A DNA stretch of 64,000 nt from a bacterium (GCA_905221145.1 CAJNCA010000001.1:478151-542150); one strand, 5' to 3'; numbered from the stretch's first letter, positions 39,364 through 50,095 are shown. Notes: generated by a model not told the origin, from the letters alone. Numbers and translations: made by a program.

Positions 39364-40329
39364 TAAACTGGTTGAGTGTTTTGGTTGTACTTTTTGCTCA
39401 GGATCAATGTAATTAATAGCATTATTTACAGCAGTTGGTGCTTCGCCTAGTCCTGTTGCAATCAAGTCAATTTTTCCGTCATAGTAGCAGCAGTCACCGA
39501 TAGCATAGATACCTGCTTGGCTGGATTCTTGTTTGCTGTTGACGATAATCTTGTGGCGGTTGAGGTCCAGACCCCAGTTTTTGAGGTTACCGACAGAAGA
39601 TTTGAAACCATAGTTGACAAAGAGGTGGTCTAGGTCAATCGTTTCGGTTTCATCAGATTTGACTTTTGTGATTTCAAGTTTATCAAGCGTTTTTCCATCT
39701 CCAAGGAGTTGGCTAGGGACGAATGGTGTTTTAATGGCTACAGATGATTCTTGTAAGGCTTGGACACTATGTTCCAAGGCACGAAAATTATCTCTGCGGT
39801 GAACAAGGGTAGTTGGCGCAATTTTTTCAAAAGCCAAAGCCCAATCCACAGCTGAGTCTCCCCCACCAAGAATCGTCACTTTTTTACCAGCATATTGTTG
39901 AATGTTGGAAACGTGGTAGTGGATATTTTCATAGCCCTCAACGCCTTCTAGTTCCAGCGGACGTGGTTTAAAGGCACCGCCACCCATAGCGATGATAACA
40001 GTTTTAGACAGGTGACTTCCTTTAGAAGTTGTAATGGCAAAGTCTTCTTCTTGTTTTTCAATCTCAAGAACCGTTTCATTGAGATGAATAGGGGTATCAA
40101 AGCCATTTAATTGCTCGATTAGACGATTAGTCAACTCTTCTCCAGTCAGGTTTGGGAACCCTGGGACGTCTAGGATTTCCTTTTCAGGATAAAGAATAGC
40201 AGGCTGTCCACCTAGTTGTGGAAGGGAATCGATGATTTGGACCTTGGCTTGGCGTAGGTGGGCGTATAAGGCTGCAAAAAGCCCGACTGGACCACCACCT
40301 ACAATGGTAATATCATATAGTTGAGACAT
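39361..40329 (-). CDS. Ferredoxin/flavodoxin-NADP reductase, thioredoxin-reductase-like
   Basis: This 322-residue flavoprotein has an FAD-binding GGGPVGLFAALYA near the N-terminus, an NADPH-binding ILGGGDSAVDWA in the middle and a C-terminal GIYAIGDCCYYDGK. It lacks the CxxC of thioredoxin reductase. Together with the length, this fits the YumC-type ferredoxin-NADP reductases. It probably supplies electrons to flavodoxin or ferredoxin. The SD AAAGGAGA lies before the ATG at 40329. It is a single gene, convergent with whiA and divergent from cdaA. Confidence 0.88.
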   Translation of the reverse strand: MSQLYDITIVGGGPVGLFAALYAHLRQAKVQIIDSLPQLGGQPAILYPEKEILDVPGFPNLTGEELTNRLIEQLNGFDTPIHLNETVLEIEKQEEDFAITTSKGSHLSKTVIIAMGGGAFKPRPLELEGVEGYENIHYHVSNIQQYAGKKVTILGGGDSAVDWALAFEKIAPTTLVHRRDNFRALEHSVQALQESSVAIKTPFVPSQLLGDGKTLDKLEITKVKSDETETIDLDHLFVNYGFKSSVGNLKNWGLDLNRHKIIVNSKQESSQAGIYAIGDCCYYDGKIDLIATGLGEAPTAVNNAINYIDPEQKVQPKHSTSL

Positions 40330-40422
40330 GGTTTCTCCTTTGTTTTTTCTAGTCAGTTTATTTTATCATATTTTTTCTTTAATTTAAAATGAAGTAGGAT
40401 AGGGAAAAAAATGTCAGAAAAA

Positions 40423-40431
40423 TGGTATAAT
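40423..40431 (+). promoter_or_regulatory. cdaA: Extended -10 promoter of the cdaA operon
   Basis: TGG TATAAT (40423-40431) has a poor -35. It lies inside a longer in-frame reading frame that begins at 40411, which shows that the longer start is wrong. Confidence 0.7.
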
Positions 40432-40467
40432 AGAAAGGAACGTGTTTGGACAGAGAGGAGACAGCAG

Positions 40468-41325
40468 ATGAACTTTCAACAATTATCCAACCTGCAATAT
40501 TGGACTAGCTTGTTTTCTAGTCCTTGGAGTATTGCCATCAATTTGTTTGATATTTTGATTGTGACCTATATTTTATATCGTTTTACAAAAGCGATAGCTG
40601 GTACCAAGATTATGATTTTGGTACGGGGGGTCTTGATCTTTGTGTTAGCCCAGGTTGTGGCCAATATTCTTGGATTAACAACGATTTCTTGGTTGATTAA
40701 TCAGATTATCACTTACGGGGTTATTGCTGCAGTTGTTATCTTCTCTCCAGAGATTCGGACTGGTTTGGAACGCTTGGGAAGGGCGACAGATTTCTTTTCT
40801 ACTACTCAAATTAGTGCTGAAGAGCAAATGATTCGTGCCTTTGTCAAGTCAGTTGAATACATGAGTCCTCGTAAGATTGGCGCTCTGGTTGCCATTCAAC
40901 GAGTTCGGACCTTACAAGAATACATCGTGACAGGAATTCCCTTGGATGCCAAAATTTCAGCAGAACTTCTCATCAATATTTTTATTCCCAACACTCCCCT
41001 ACATGATGGTGCTGTGATTATCAGAGAAAATCGAATCGCGGTCACCTCTGCCTATCTGCCTTTGACAGAAAGCACAGGGATTTCCAAGGAATTTGGAACC
41101 AGACACAGGGCTGCTATCGGTTTATCAGAAGTGTCGGATGCCCTGACCTTCATCGTCTCAGAGGAAACAGGTGGCATTTCTATTACCTATAATGGAATTT
41201 TCAAGCATGACTTGACTCTTGAGGAATTTGAAGCAGAGCTACGAACAATTCTTTTGCCAGCCGTTGAGGAAAAAGTCAGTTTCAAGGACCGTTTGCTAGG
41301 AGGTTGGAAATATGAGAAAAAATAG
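40468..41325 (+). CDS. cdaA: Diadenylate cyclase CdaA
   Basis: This membrane enzyme makes cyclic di-AMP from two ATP, a signal for potassium, osmotic and wall homeostasis. It has 285 residues. Three N-terminal membrane helices lie within about residues 12-90. The DAC domain has Asp180-Gly-Ala (HDGAVII) and Arg212-His-Arg (GTRHRAAIG), both essential in the family. The start is ATG 40468 after AGAGAGGAGA; an in-frame ATG at 40411 lies upstream of the -10 and cannot be used. The 3' end overlaps cdaR by 14 nt. Conserved cluster cdaA-cdaR-glmM. Confidence 0.96.
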   Translation: MNFQQLSNLQYWTSLFSSPWSIAINLFDILIVTYILYRFTKAIAGTKIMILVRGVLIFVLAQVVANILGLTTISWLINQIITYGVIAAVVIFSPEIRTGLERLGRATDFFSTTQISAEEQMIRAFVKSVEYMSPRKIGALVAIQRVRTLQEYIVTGIPLDAKISAELLINIFIPNTPLHDGAVIIRENRIAVTSAYLPLTESTGISKEFGTRHRAAIGLSEVSDALTFIVSEETGGISITYNGIFKHDLTLEEFEAELRTILLPAVEEKVSFKDRLLGGWKYEKK

Positions 41326-42091
41326 TCTATATATCATTTCATCTCTCTTTTTTGCTTGTGTCTTATTCATATATGCAACGTCAACCAACTTTCAAAATAA
41401 CAATACGGTAAGGCAGGTTAAATCGGAAACCTACACCAATACGATCACGAACGTTCCTATCGATATTCACTATGATGCTGACCAGTATTTCATTAGTGGA
41501 TTTGCTTCTGAAGTTTCAGTGGTATTAACAGGGGCGAATCGTGTGACCTTGGCCAGCGAAATGCAGGAGAGCACTCGTAAGTTCAAGGTAACTGCTGATT
41601 TGACGGATGCCAGTGTTGGAACAATTGAAGTTCCCTTGAACATTGAAAATCTTCCTAGTGGATTGACCGCTGTGGCAACGCCTCAAAAGATTACAGTGAA
41701 AGTTGGGAAGAAGGTTAAGCGAGATGGGATGATTGTTGTGCCACAAGTTGACCAAAGTCAGATTGATCCGAAACTACAGCTTGATAGTGTAACCGTATCA
41801 AACGAACGAGTTTCAGTTACAACTGACCAGGAAACATTAGCTAAGATTGACAAAATTATTGCACTTTTACCAACCAGCGAACGCATAACAGGTAATTACA
41901 GTGGTTCGGTACCTTTGCAGGCAATAGACCGCAATGGGGTTGTCTTACCAGTAGTGATCACTCCGTTTGATACGACAATGAAGGTCACTACAAAACCAGT
42001 AGCACCAAGTTCAAGCACATCAAATTCAACTACAAGCAGTTCGTCGGAGACATCTTCGTCAACGAAAGCAACTAGTTCAAAAACGAATTAA
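41312..42091 (+). CDS. cdaR: CdaR, YbbR-domain regulator of CdaA
   Basis: This extracytoplasmic membrane-anchored protein binds CdaA and modulates c-di-AMP synthesis. It has 259 residues. One N-terminal membrane helix (about 5-23) is followed by YbbR-type beta domains (about 35-225) and a Ser/Thr-rich tail (about 228-259). AGGAGG at 41298-41303 lies inside the cdaA coding end, and the 14-nt overlap supports coupling. The low-complexity tail probably lies in the wall space. Confidence 0.92.
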   Translation: MRKNSLYIISSLFFACVLFIYATSTNFQNNNTVRQVKSETYTNTITNVPIDIHYDADQYFISGFASEVSVVLTGANRVTLASEMQESTRKFKVTADLTDASVGTIEVPLNIENLPSGLTAVATPQKITVKVGKKVKRDGMIVVPQVDQSQIDPKLQLDSVTVSNERVSVTTDQETLAKIDKIIALLPTSERITGNYSGSVPLQAIDRNGVVLPVVITPFDTTMKVTTKPVAPSSSTSNSTTSSSSETSSSTKATSSKTN

Positions 42092-42115
42092 AAATAGGAA
42101 AAGGATTTTATAAAA

Positions 42116-43468
42116 ATGGGTAAATATTTTGGGACTGATGGAGTCCGTGGAGAAGCTAACGTAGAATTAACGCCAGAATTGGCCTTCAAACTAGGTCGTT
42201 TTGGAGGCTATGTTCTTAGCCAACATGAAACGGAAGCACCGAAAGTTTTTGTGGGACGTGATACACGTATTTCAGGGGAAATGCTAGAATCTGCCTTGGT
42301 AGCTGGTCTTCTTTCAGTTGGTATTCACGTATATAAACTAGGTGTTCTGGCAACACCAGCAGTAGCTTATTTAGTTAAAACTGAAGGAGCAAGTGCCGGT
42401 GTCATGATTTCTGCCAGCCACAATCCAGCCCTTGATAATGGGATTAAATTCTTTGGTGGTGATGGCTTCAAACTAGACGACGAAAAAGAAGCAGAAATTG
42501 AAGCCTTACTAGATGCTGCGGAAGATACTCTTCCTCGTCCAAGTGCAGAAGGCTTGGGAACCTTGGTAGATTATCCAGAAGGCTTGCGTAAGTATGAAGG
42601 TTACCTTGTTTCAACTGGAACTCCTCTTGAAGGAATGAAGGTTGCCTTGGATACGGCCAATGGTGCCGCTTCTACAAGTGCCCGTCAAATCTTTGCAGAC
42701 CTTGGTGCTCAATTGACGGTTATCGGGGAAACTCCAGACGGTCTTAACATTAACCTCAATGTTGGTTCTACACACCCAGAAGCCCTTCAAGAAGTGGTCA
42801 AAGAAAGCGGGTCAGCTATCGGTTTGGCCTTTGACGGAGACAGTGACCGTTTGATTGCGGTTGATGAGAATGGCGACATCGTTGATGGTGACAAGATTAT
42901 GTACATCATCGGAAAATACCTTTCTGAAAAAGGACAATTGGCCCAAAATACAATTGTGACAACTGTTATGTCTAACCTTGGTTTCCACAAGGCCTTGGAC
43001 CGCGAAGGCATTAACAAGGCAGTCACTGCAGTTGGCGACCGCTACGTTGTTGAAGAAATGAGAAAATCAGGCTACAATCTTGGTGGTGAACAGTCTGGTC
43101 ACGTGATTTTGATGGATTACAATACCACAGGTGACGGTCAATTATCTGCAGTCCAATTGACTAAAATCATGAAGGAAACTGGTAAGAGCTTGTCAGAGTT
43201 GGCCGCAGAAGTAACCATCTATCCACAAAAATTAGTCAATATCCGAGTGGAAAATGCCATGAAGGAAAAGGCTATGGAAGTACCAGCTATCAAGCTCATT
43301 ATCGAGAAGATGGAAGCTGAAATGGCAGGGAATGGCCGTATCCTTGTTCGGCCAAGTGGAACAGAGCCTCTTTTGCGTGTTATGGCAGAAGCGCCTACAA
43401 CAGAGGAAGTGGACTACTATGTTGATACCATCGCGGATGTAGTTCGAGCTGAAATCGGGATTGACTAA
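42116..43468 (+). CDS. glmM: Phosphoglucosamine mutase
   Basis: This enzyme converts glucosamine 6-phosphate to glucosamine 1-phosphate for UDP-GlcNAc and peptidoglycan. It has 450 residues. The phosphoserine site is Ser101 in [11 protein letters not shown], the metal loop is FDGDSDRL, the sugar loop is GEQSGH and the phosphate loop is RPSGTEP. It follows cdaR by 24 nt with AAAAGGAT as SD. The cdaA-cdaR-glmM order is conserved in Firmicutes. Work in other species shows GlmM can inhibit CdaA directly. Confidence 0.97.
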   Translation: MGKYFGTDGVRGEANVELTPELAFKLGRFGGYVLSQHETEAPKVFVGRDTRISGEMLESALVAGLLSVGIHVYKLGVLATPAVAYLVKTEGASAGVMISASHNPALDNGIKFFGGDGFKLDDEKEAEIEALLDAAEDTLPRPSAEGLGTLVDYPEGLRKYEGYLVSTGTPLEGMKVALDTANGAASTSARQIFADLGAQLTVIGETPDGLNINLNVGSTHPEALQEVVKESGSAIGLAFDGDSDRLIAVDENGDIVDGDKIMYIIGKYLSEKGQLAQNTIVTTVMSNLGFHKALDREGINKAVTAVGDRYVVEEMRKSGYNLGGEQSGHVILMDYNTTGDGQLSAVQLTKIMKETGKSLSELAAEVTIYPQKLVNIRVENAMKEKAMEVPAIKLIIEKMEAEMAGNGRILVRPSGTEPLLRVMAEAPTTEEVDYYVDTIADVVRAEIGID

Positions 43469-43500
43469 ATCCTAGAAAACTAGATGAAAATAAAAATTTA

Positions 43501-43519
43501 TGGTACAATAGCTTATAAT
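43501..43519 (+). promoter_or_regulatory. Promoter region upstream of the DUF1149 gene
   Basis: TGG TACAAT (43501-43509) and TATAAT (43514-43519) are overlapping candidate -10 boxes 23-41 nt before the start codon. No strong -35 was seen. Confidence 0.5.
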
Positions 43520-43541
43520 ATTGTAGCCGAGGGAGAAAGAC

Positions 43542-43916
43542 ATGAATCTTAAACGTGAACAAGAATTTGTTAGTCAGTATCATTTTGATGCGCGTAATTT
43601 TGAATGGGAAAATGAAAATGGAGCTCCTGAAACCAAGGTAGATGTGAACTTCCAATTGCTCCAACATGACCAAGAAAATCAAGTGACTTCCTTGATTGTC
43701 ATCTTGACCTTTATGATTGTATTTGATAAGTTTGTCATTAGTGGAACAATCTCACAGGTAAACCATATAGATGGTCGTATTGTCAATGAACCAAGTGAAT
43801 TAAGCCAAGAAGAAGTGGAAACCTTGGCTCGTCCATGTTTGAACATGCTTAACCGTTTGACTTACGAAGTAACTGAAATTGCATTAGACTTACCAGGAAT
43901 CAATTTGGAGTTCTAA
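43542..43916 (+). CDS. DUF1149 family protein
   Basis: This 124-residue acidic soluble protein starts [20 protein letters not shown] and ends [10 protein letters not shown] recognise the DUF1149 family, which is restricted to lactic acid bacteria and related Firmicutes. Its strand-rich pattern followed by a C-terminal helix is reminiscent of SecB-like folds, but no function is established to my knowledge. GAGGGAGAAAG precedes the ATG. The DegV gene begins 1 nt after its stop, so both are in one operon. Confidence 0.8.
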   Translation: MNLKREQEFVSQYHFDARNFEWENENGAPETKVDVNFQLLQHDQENQVTSLIVILTFMIVFDKFVISGTISQVNHIDGRIVNEPSELSQEEVETLARPCLNMLNRLTYEVTEIALDLPGINLEF

Positions 43917-43917
43917 T

Positions 43918-44766
43918 ATGAAACTAGCTGTTATCACAGATTCTTCTGCCTATCTTAGTAAAGATACCTTACAAAGAGAAGATTTATTTGTCTTGGATAT
44001 TCCTGTCAATATTGATGGTGAGGAGTATGTCGAAGGTATCAATCTGACTGCTGAAGAATTTTACCAAAAAATGGCTCAGGCTTCTGAATTGCCTAAGACC
44101 AGTCAACCAAGCATTGCCAAGTTAGATGAAATTTTAACCTCGCTCAAAGAACAAGGCTATACCCATGCCTTGGGGCTTTTCCTATCTTCTGGAATTTCAG
44201 GTTTTTACCAAAATATCCAGTATATGGTGGATGACTATGAAGGCCTAACCATTGCTTTTCCAGACACTTTGATTACAAGCGCTCCGCTGGGTATCATGGT
44301 TGAAAGTGTCTTTAACTGGCGAGACCAGGGAGATGATTTTGCCATTATTCAGGATAAGCTAGCTATTCAAATTAGTCACACATCTGCTTTTATCATGGTC
44401 GATGATTTGGACCACTTGGTCAAAGGTGGACGCCTTTCAAATGGAGCTGCGATTTTGGGCAATCTGCTAAGCATTAAGCCAATCCTTTATTTCAATGACC
44501 AAGGTGTGATTGAAGTTTACGAAAAAGTTCGTACTGAGAAGAAAGCAACCAAGCGTTTAATTGAAATTATCAAGGAAGCAACGGCTTCAGGTCAATATCG
44601 GGTCATTGTCATTCATGGAAATGCTCCTGAAAAGGCTGAGGAATTGCGTCAGCACTTGCTTGAATCTGGAGTAGGTACGGATATTTCACTTGCTACATTT
44701 GGTAGTGTCATTGGGACACACCTAGGATCAGGAAGTATTGCTCTGGGTTATATTCCAGTGATTTAG
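43918..44766 (+). CDS. DegV family fatty-acid-binding protein (FakB type)
   Basis: This 282-residue protein has the family start [10 protein letters not shown], the conserved [10 protein letters not shown], the helix [23 protein letters not shown] and the C-terminal [14 protein letters not shown]. DegV/FakB proteins present a bound fatty acid to the kinase FakA for phospholipid synthesis. Streptococci carry several copies with different acyl preferences. The preferred chain cannot be told from sequence. Tightly linked to the DUF1149 gene. Confidence 0.9.
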   Translation: MKLAVITDSSAYLSKDTLQREDLFVLDIPVNIDGEEYVEGINLTAEEFYQKMAQASELPKTSQPSIAKLDEILTSLKEQGYTHALGLFLSSGISGFYQNIQYMVDDYEGLTIAFPDTLITSAPLGIMVESVFNWRDQGDDFAIIQDKLAIQISHTSAFIMVDDLDHLVKGGRLSNGAAILGNLLSIKPILYFNDQGVIEVYEKVRTEKKATKRLIEIIKEATASGQYRVIVIHGNAPEKAEELRQHLLESGVGTDISLATFGSVIGTHLGSGSIALGYIPVI

Positions 44767-44929
44767 TTAGCACTTCTAGACTAGTTAAGATGGCTTGTAT
44801 CTTAGAAATTGAACACGGACTACCTGCCTCTTGAAAAAAGATGCCTGTCTTGCCTTTTGTGGAAAGTCAGCGCCATTCCCTATTTTTCATGGGTAGCTAA
44901 GGTCCTTTGTATCTTAGACAGGAGTAGAG
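44767..44929. other. Spacer before dapB with an imperfect direct repeat
   Basis: No terminator with a T-run and no convincing promoter were found. TTGTATCTTAGA occurs twice (about 44801 and 44908). A tiny frame starting ATGCCTGTC encodes only 19 residues and is unsupported. This may be a decayed small gene. Confidence 0.4.
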
Positions 44930-45697
44930 ATGAGTATTCGAGTAATTATTGCTGGTTTTAAAGGAAAAATGGGTCAGGCTGCTTGTCAGATGGTCTTGTC
45001 TGATCCAGACTTGGACTTGGTAGCAGTTTTGGATCCTTTTGAGTCTGAGTCAGAATGGCAGGGAATTCCTGTTTTCAAGGATAAGGCTGATTTAGCAGGC
45101 TTTGAAGCGGATGTCTGGGTAGATTTTACTACTCCAGCTGTTGCCTACGAAAACACACGCTTTGCCCTCGAAAATGGCTTTGCTCCAGTAGTTGGAACGA
45201 CTGGTTTCACGAGTGAAGAAATTGCAGAGCTAAAAGCATTTTCCCGTGCTCAAGATTTGGGTGGCTTGATTGCTCCTAACTTTGCCTTGGGTGCTGTCTT
45301 ACTCATGCAATTTGCGATGCAGGCTGCTAAATATTTCCCAAATGTGGAGATTATCGAGCTTCATCATGACAAGAAAAAGGATGCTCCGAGTGGAACAGCT
45401 ATTAAAACAGCTGAGTTGATGGCAGAAGTTCGGGAGTCTGTTAAGCAAGGTGCGCCTGATGAAGAAGAACTGATTGCTGGTGCTCGTGGTGCTGACTTTG
45501 ATGGCATGCGCATCCACTCAGTTCGTTTGCCAGGCTTAGTAGCCCATCAGGAAGTCATCTTTGGCAATCAGGGAGAAGGATTGACCCTCCGTCATGACTC
45601 CTATGATCGCAGCTCCTTCATGACAGGGGTGAATTTGGGAATTAAAGAAGTTGTCAAGCGTCATGAGCTTGTCTATGGATTAGAACACTTATTATGA
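44930..45697 (+). CDS. dapB: 4-hydroxy-tetrahydrodipicolinate reductase
   Basis: This NAD(P)H-dependent reductase acts in the lysine branch that also supplies the wall cross-link residue. It has 255 residues. The nucleotide loop is [10 protein letters not shown], the catalytic segment is [15 protein letters not shown], and the C-terminus has [24 protein letters not shown] precedes the ATG. The stop overlaps the cca start (ATGA), so dapB, cca and the ABC-F gene form one operon. Confidence 0.95.
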   Translation: MSIRVIIAGFKGKMGQAACQMVLSDPDLDLVAVLDPFESESEWQGIPVFKDKADLAGFEADVWVDFTTPAVAYENTRFALENGFAPVVGTTGFTSEEIAELKAFSRAQDLGGLIAPNFALGAVLLMQFAMQAAKYFPNVEIIELHHDKKKDAPSGTAIKTAELMAEVRESVKQGAPDEEELIAGARGADFDGMRIHSVRLPGLVAHQEVIFGNQGEGLTLRHDSYDRSSFMTGVNLGIKEVVKRHELVYGLEHLL

Positions 45698-46893
45698 GAT
45701 TAACGAAAATGCCTTCTGAATTTCAGAAGGCTTTACCAGTATTAGAAAAAATTAAAGAAGCAGGTTTTGAAGCCTATTTTGTTGGGGGCTCTGTTCGAGA
45801 TGCCCTCCTCAATCGTCCCATCCATGATGTGGATATTGCGACGTCTTCTTATCCAGAGGAGACCAAGCAGATTTTTCCTCGAACGGCTGATATCGGAATC
45901 GAGCACGGAACCGTCTTGGTCTTAGATGGGGATGAGGAGTATGAGGTAACCACTTTTCGGACAGAAGATGTCTATGTAGACTATCGCAGACCCAGTGCAG
46001 TTTCCTTTGTGCGTTCGCTAGAAGAAGACCTCAAGCGTCGTGATTTTACAGTCAACGCCTTTGCCTTGGACGAGACAGGGGAAATCGTTGACTTGTTTCA
46101 TGGTTTAGAGGATTTGGAAAACCAAGTCTTGCGAGCAGTTGGAGTGGCTAGTGAGCGTTTCAACGAAGATGCTCTGCGGATTATGCGTGGTTTCCGTTTT
46201 CAGGCCAGTCTTGGCTTTGAGCTTGAGTCAGAAACATTTAAAGCTATGAAGACTTTGACACCACTTTTGGAGAAAATTTCTGTGGAGCGTACATTTGTCG
46301 AGTTTGATAAACTCTTGCTGGCTCCCTTTTGGAGAAGGGGCTTAGCTTCTATGATTGAGAGTCAAGCTTATGACTATCTCCCTGATATGGCAGCTAGCCA
46401 GGACAAGCTCAACAGACTGTTTGATTTAGAGACCGATTTTACTTTTGAATCCTCTGAACAAGCCTGGGCAGCTCTACTGTGGGCTTTGGAGATTGAAAAT
46501 GCGCAGCCATTTTTGAAAGCTTGGAAGACCTCACGCCAGTTTGCTAAGCAGGTTCAGGATTTGCTGACTATTTTGGCTCTGCGTGAAAAGGGAGAATTGA
46601 GCAAGCGCGATTGTTACCGATTTGACTTGGATTTGCTTTTACAGGCTGAAAATCTTCGTCAGGCTCAAGGAAAAGAAGTCAATCCACAAGTTATCACAGA
46701 AACCTACCAGAGTTTGACCATTCATGATAAGAAAGAAATTCAGATTAATGGTGGCATTTTGATTAAGGAATATGGCTATCAACCAGGGCCAGACTTGGGA
46801 GAGATTTTAACAGAGATTGAGTATGCCATTGTCGATGGAGAATTGGAAAATGACCGTCAAGCCATCCATGCTTATCTGAGGGAGAAAAAATGA
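45694..46893 (+). CDS. cca: CCA-adding tRNA nucleotidyltransferase
   Basis: This enzyme adds or repairs the 3' CCA of tRNAs with CTP and ATP. It has 399 residues. The catalytic head has [20 protein letters not shown] with its DxD pair. [10 protein letters not shown] and the nucleotide-selecting [16 protein letters not shown] follow, in class II order. A helical C-terminus binds tRNA. The start overlaps the dapB stop, and its stop overlaps the ABC-F start (both ATGA). Confidence 0.95.
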   Translation: MRLTKMPSEFQKALPVLEKIKEAGFEAYFVGGSVRDALLNRPIHDVDIATSSYPEETKQIFPRTADIGIEHGTVLVLDGDEEYEVTTFRTEDVYVDYRRPSAVSFVRSLEEDLKRRDFTVNAFALDETGEIVDLFHGLEDLENQVLRAVGVASERFNEDALRIMRGFRFQASLGFELESETFKAMKTLTPLLEKISVERTFVEFDKLLLAPFWRRGLASMIESQAYDYLPDMAASQDKLNRLFDLETDFTFESSEQAWAALLWALEIENAQPFLKAWKTSRQFAKQVQDLLTILALREKGELSKRDCYRFDLDLLLQAENLRQAQGKEVNPQVITETYQSLTIHDKKEIQINGGILIKEYGYQPGPDLGEILTEIEYAIVDGELENDRQAIHAYLREKK

Positions 46894-48761
46894 GTGATTT
46901 TATCGTTGAAAAACTAAGTAAATCTGTCGGTGACAAGACCGTTTTTAAGGATATTTCCTTTATCATCCATGATTTGGACAGAATTGGTCTGATCGGTGTC
47001 AATGGGACTGGCAAGACCACTCTTTTAGATGTTCTTTCTGGTGTGTCTGGCTTTGATGGGGATATCAGTCCATTTTCAGCTAAGAATGACTACCAGATTG
47101 GTTACTTGACCCAGGATCCTGATTTTGATGATAGTAAGACGGTCTTGGATACGGTTCTATCAAGCGACCTCAAGGAAATCCAGCTCATTCGTGAGTATGA
47201 ATTGATTATGCTCAACTATAGTGAGGACAAGCAGGCTCGTTTGGAACGGGTCATGGCGGAAATGGACTCTCTTCAAGCTTGGGAAATTGAGAGTCAAGTC
47301 AAGACGGTTCTTAGCAAGTTGGGTATTCAGGACTTATCAACTCCAGTTGGAGAATTGTCAGGTGGTCTGAGAAGAAGGGTACAGTTAGCGCAAGTTCTTC
47401 TTGGCAACCACGACCTCTTGCTATTGGATGAGCCGACCAACCATTTAGATATTGCGACTATTGAGTGGCTGACCCTCTTTTTAAAAAATTCCAAGAAGAC
47501 CGTCCTTTTTATTACACACGACCGTTATTTCCTAGACGCTTTGTCAACTCGGATTTTCGAATTGGATCGCGCAGGCTTGACCGAGTATCAGGGAAATTAC
47601 CAGGACTATGTTCGTCTTAAGGCGGAACAGGATGAGCGTGACGCAGCTCTTCTTCACAAAAAGGAACAGCTTTATAAGCAAGAATTGGCTTGGATGCGCA
47701 GACAACCGCAGGCGCGTGCGACCAAGCAACAGGCTCGTATCAATCGTTTCCATGACTTGAAGAAAGAAGTTTCAGGTGGAGTTGCTGAGACAGACTTGAC
47801 CATGAACTTTGAGACCAGTCGTATTGGGAAAAAAGTCATCGAGTTTCAGGATGTTTCTTTTGCCTATGAAAACAAGCCTATTTTGCAAAATTTTAATCTC
47901 TTGGTGCAGGCCAAAGATCGTATCGGAATCGTTGGAGACAACGGTGTTGGAAAATCAACCCTGCTTAACCTGATTGCAGGAAGTCTTGAACCGACAGCAG
48001 GCCAAGTTGTGATTGGGGAAACCGTTCGCATCGCCTATTTCTCTCAGCAAATCGAGGGATTGGATGAAAGCAAGCGAGTTATCAATTACCTGCAGGAAGT
48101 AGCAGAGGAGGTCAAGACCAGCGGTGGTTCTACGACTTCCATCGCTGAGTTGCTGGAGCAATTCCTTTTCCCACGTTCGACGCATGGAACCTTGATTGAG
48201 AAATTGTCTGGTGGAGAGAAAAAGCGTCTTTATCTCCTCAAACTGCTTTTGGAAAAACCAAATGTTCTTCTCTTGGACGAACCGACAAATGACCTAGATA
48301 TTGCAACTTTGACAGTTTTGGAGAATTTCTTGCAAGGCTTTGCTGGTCCAGTTTTGACTGTTAGTCACGACCGTTATTTCTTGGATAAGGTAGCGACCAA
48401 GATTCTCGCTTTTGAGGATGGCAAGATTCGTCCTTTCTTTGGTCATTACACCGACTATCTTGATGAAAAAGCCTTTGAAACAGAGATGGCTAATCAAGTG
48501 CAAAAGGCCGAAAAGGAGAAAGTGGTCAAGGTCCGTGAAGACAAGAAACGCATGACCTACCAAGAAAAGCAGGAGTGGGCAAGCATTGAAGGTGATATTG
48601 AAGCCTTGGAAAATCGTATTGCTACTATTGAAGAGGAAATGCAGGCTAACGGTTCTGACTTTGGTAAGCTAGCGACTCTCCAAAAAGAATTGGATGAGAA
48701 AAACGAAGCACTCCTTGAAAAATACGAACGCTATGAGTATCTAAGTGACTTTGATAGCTAG
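46890..48761 (+). CDS. ABC-F family ATPase (Uup type)
   Basis: This 623-residue soluble protein has two ATP-binding domains and no membrane part. Walker A motifs are GVNGTGKTT (near residue 37) and GDNGVGKST (near 350). The signatures are [11 protein letters not shown] and [11 protein letters not shown], each followed by LLLDEPTN. A linker (about 240-300) is basic and helical, and the C-terminal 90 residues form a coiled coil as in Uup. ABC-F proteins act on ribosomes. A role in drug protection is possible, but a housekeeping Uup role fits better. Last gene of the dapB operon. Confidence 0.92.
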   Translation: MSDFIVEKLSKSVGDKTVFKDISFIIHDLDRIGLIGVNGTGKTTLLDVLSGVSGFDGDISPFSAKNDYQIGYLTQDPDFDDSKTVLDTVLSSDLKEIQLIREYELIMLNYSEDKQARLERVMAEMDSLQAWEIESQVKTVLSKLGIQDLSTPVGELSGGLRRRVQLAQVLLGNHDLLLLDEPTNHLDIATIEWLTLFLKNSKKTVLFITHDRYFLDALSTRIFELDRAGLTEYQGNYQDYVRLKAEQDERDAALLHKKEQLYKQELAWMRRQPQARATKQQARINRFHDLKKEVSGGVAETDLTMNFETSRIGKKVIEFQDVSFAYENKPILQNFNLLVQAKDRIGIVGDNGVGKSTLLNLIAGSLEPTAGQVVIGETVRIAYFSQQIEGLDESKRVINYLQEVAEEVKTSGGSTTSIAELLEQFLFPRSTHGTLIEKLSGGEKKRLYLLKLLLEKPNVLLLDEPTNDLDIATLTVLENFLQGFAGPVLTVSHDRYFLDKVATKILAFEDGKIRPFFGHYTDYLDEKAFETEMANQVQKAEKEKVVKVREDKKRMTYQEKQEWASIEGDIEALENRIATIEEEMQANGSDFGKLATLQKELDEKNEALLEKYERYEYLSDFDS

Positions 48762-48762
48762 A

Positions 48763-48809
48763 AGAATAGAAAAATCCCGTCTCATGACAGGATTTCTCTA
48801 TTCTTTTTT
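48763..48809. terminator. Bidirectional terminator between the ABC-F gene and mntE
   Basis: The stem AGAATAGA-AAATCC / GGATTTCTCTATTCT is followed by a T-run. It overlaps the last codons of the convergent mntE-like gene, whose end is at 48798. Confidence 0.8.
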
Positions 48810-49982
48810 GGTTTCTTGATGAAAGATATTTTGCCAAGTTTCGTGGCGACGCCAGATACTGGTGTGGATGATGCCATCTAGCTCATAGCAGATGAGTTTG
48901 GTCTTTTGACTGATGGAAGTGATTTGGATATCCTTGATAGCAGAGTTCAATTCTTTTTCAGCCTTATAGGCCTCTTTATCCATCTGCTCTCCATCCTGAC
49001 GAATATAAACAAAATCGTCAGCCAAGAGTTCTTCCAGTTGATTTCCCTGGTCAATCAATTGTTCGCGCATAAGCAATTTTTTATAGACATTGTCCAAAAT
49101 CTCGTCCTCAGGTATAGGTGCTGGTTCGATATGGACATCGGTATCAAAGACCCCAAAACGCTCTTCCAGCATAGACTCGACCTGATCCGCAATCTCATGA
49201 CTTTCATAGACTGACAAGTCAGGATTCATTTCTAGCGTAATATCCAGGTAAATATTGCTACCGTAGGTGCGCCCTCTTTGGGACTTGACCTTGCTGATTT
49301 TGGGAATTTCCATGATAGCCTTTTGATAGTCCTCAAGCAGACGATCGTCGAAACCATCTGAAAGACTAAAGGAAGACTCAATGAAGATATCATAGGCAGT
49401 TTTCAAAATAAAGAAAGTGATGATGATAGCGACCAGTTTATCCACAATCGGATAATTGAAGCTGCTGGCTAGGATGGCAATGGTAGTACCAAGTGAGGTA
49501 ACAGCATCGGAAAGATTGTCCTTAGCAGCTGCCTTTAGTGCCTTGGACTTGGATTTCTTACTAAGGCGAGTGTTGTAGAGATAAACAACAAACATAATCG
49601 CTGCAGAAATAATTCCTAGAGTTGCGCCCAGAGGATCAATGACCGTTTCTTCCCGACTGAGAATCTTTTGAATGGTATCCCTCAGCACATCAAAGCCAAC
49701 ATAAAACATGATGATGGAAGTGACTAAGCTAGCCAAATCTTCAATCTTCCAGTGACCAAAACGGTGGTCACGGTCTGCAGGCTGGCGCGCCATCCGAATC
49801 CCAATTAAGAGGGCCACATTTCCAATGATGTCCGAGACGTTGTTAAAACCATCGGCCACCAAACTGGATGAATGAAGGAGATGCCCAGTAGCCAATTTTG
49901 CTGCAGATAAGAGCAGGTAGGTCGAAATACTGATAATGGCCCCACGCTCAGCTAACTTGAGATTTGAAATAGATTGCTTCAT
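48798..49982 (-). CDS. mntE: Cation diffusion facilitator, MntE-type manganese exporter
   Basis: This 394-residue inner-membrane CDF transporter has about six helices in residues 10-210. Metal-site motifs are SLVADGFNNVSD in helix 2 and AKDNLSDAVTS in helix 5. A cytoplasmic C-terminal domain (about 215-300) contains SNIYLDITLEMNPDLS and DTDVHIEPAP. An extra C-terminal acidic-helical extension (about 300-394) goes beyond the usual CDF length of about 300. Position and sequence match my memory of pneumococcal MntE, which exports manganese. The SD AAAGGAAG precedes the ATG. It is divergent from mgtA. Confidence 0.88.
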   Translation of the reverse strand: MKQSISNLKLAERGAIISISTYLLLSAAKLATGHLLHSSSLVADGFNNVSDIIGNVALLIGIRMARQPADRDHRFGHWKIEDLASLVTSIIMFYVGFDVLRDTIQKILSREETVIDPLGATLGIISAAIMFVVYLYNTRLSKKSKSKALKAAAKDNLSDAVTSLGTTIAILASSFNYPIVDKLVAIIITFFILKTAYDIFIESSFSLSDGFDDRLLEDYQKAIMEIPKISKVKSQRGRTYGSNIYLDITLEMNPDLSVYESHEIADQVESMLEERFGVFDTDVHIEPAPIPEDEILDNVYKKLLMREQLIDQGNQLEELLADDFVYIRQDGEQMDKEAYKAEKELNSAIKDIQITSISQKTKLICYELDGIIHTSIWRRHETWQNIFHQETKKE

Positions 49983-50015
49983 TCAACTTCCTTTCTGGTC
50001 ATATAGCATTCTACC

Positions 50016-50044
50016 ATTATACTGGTTTTCAAGGGAAAATTCAA
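50016..50044 (-). promoter_or_regulatory. mntE: mntE promoter
   Basis: On the - strand TTGAAT (complement of 50039-50044), 17 nt, TATAAT (complement of 50016-50021). This is a close match to the sigma-A consensus, back to back with the mgtA promoter at 50064. Confidence 0.8.
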
Positions 50045-50063
50045 ATAAGTCAGTTTTTACTCT

Positions 50064-50091
50064 TTGAAAACTTTCCAAAATTTGGTATAAT
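50064..50091 (+). promoter_or_regulatory. mgtA: mgtA promoter
   Basis: TTGAAA (50064-50069), 16 nt, TGG TATAAT (50083-50091). Transcription would begin just before the riboswitch. Confidence 0.8.
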
Positions 50092-50095
50092 AGTA

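Noticed and set aside
39361..40329. Thioredoxin reductase
   Set aside because: The fold matches, but the redox CxxC is absent, so a ferredoxin/flavodoxin-NADP reductase is the better call.
40411..40467. Longer start for cdaA
   Set aside because: The TATAAT of its promoter lies at 40426-40431, inside the extension; the ATG at 40468 has a good SD.
46890..48761. ABC transporter ATP-binding subunit or drug-resistance gene
   Set aside because: Two fused ATP domains without membrane partners and a Uup-like coiled-coil tail indicate an ABC-F protein; nothing specific points to antibiotic protection.
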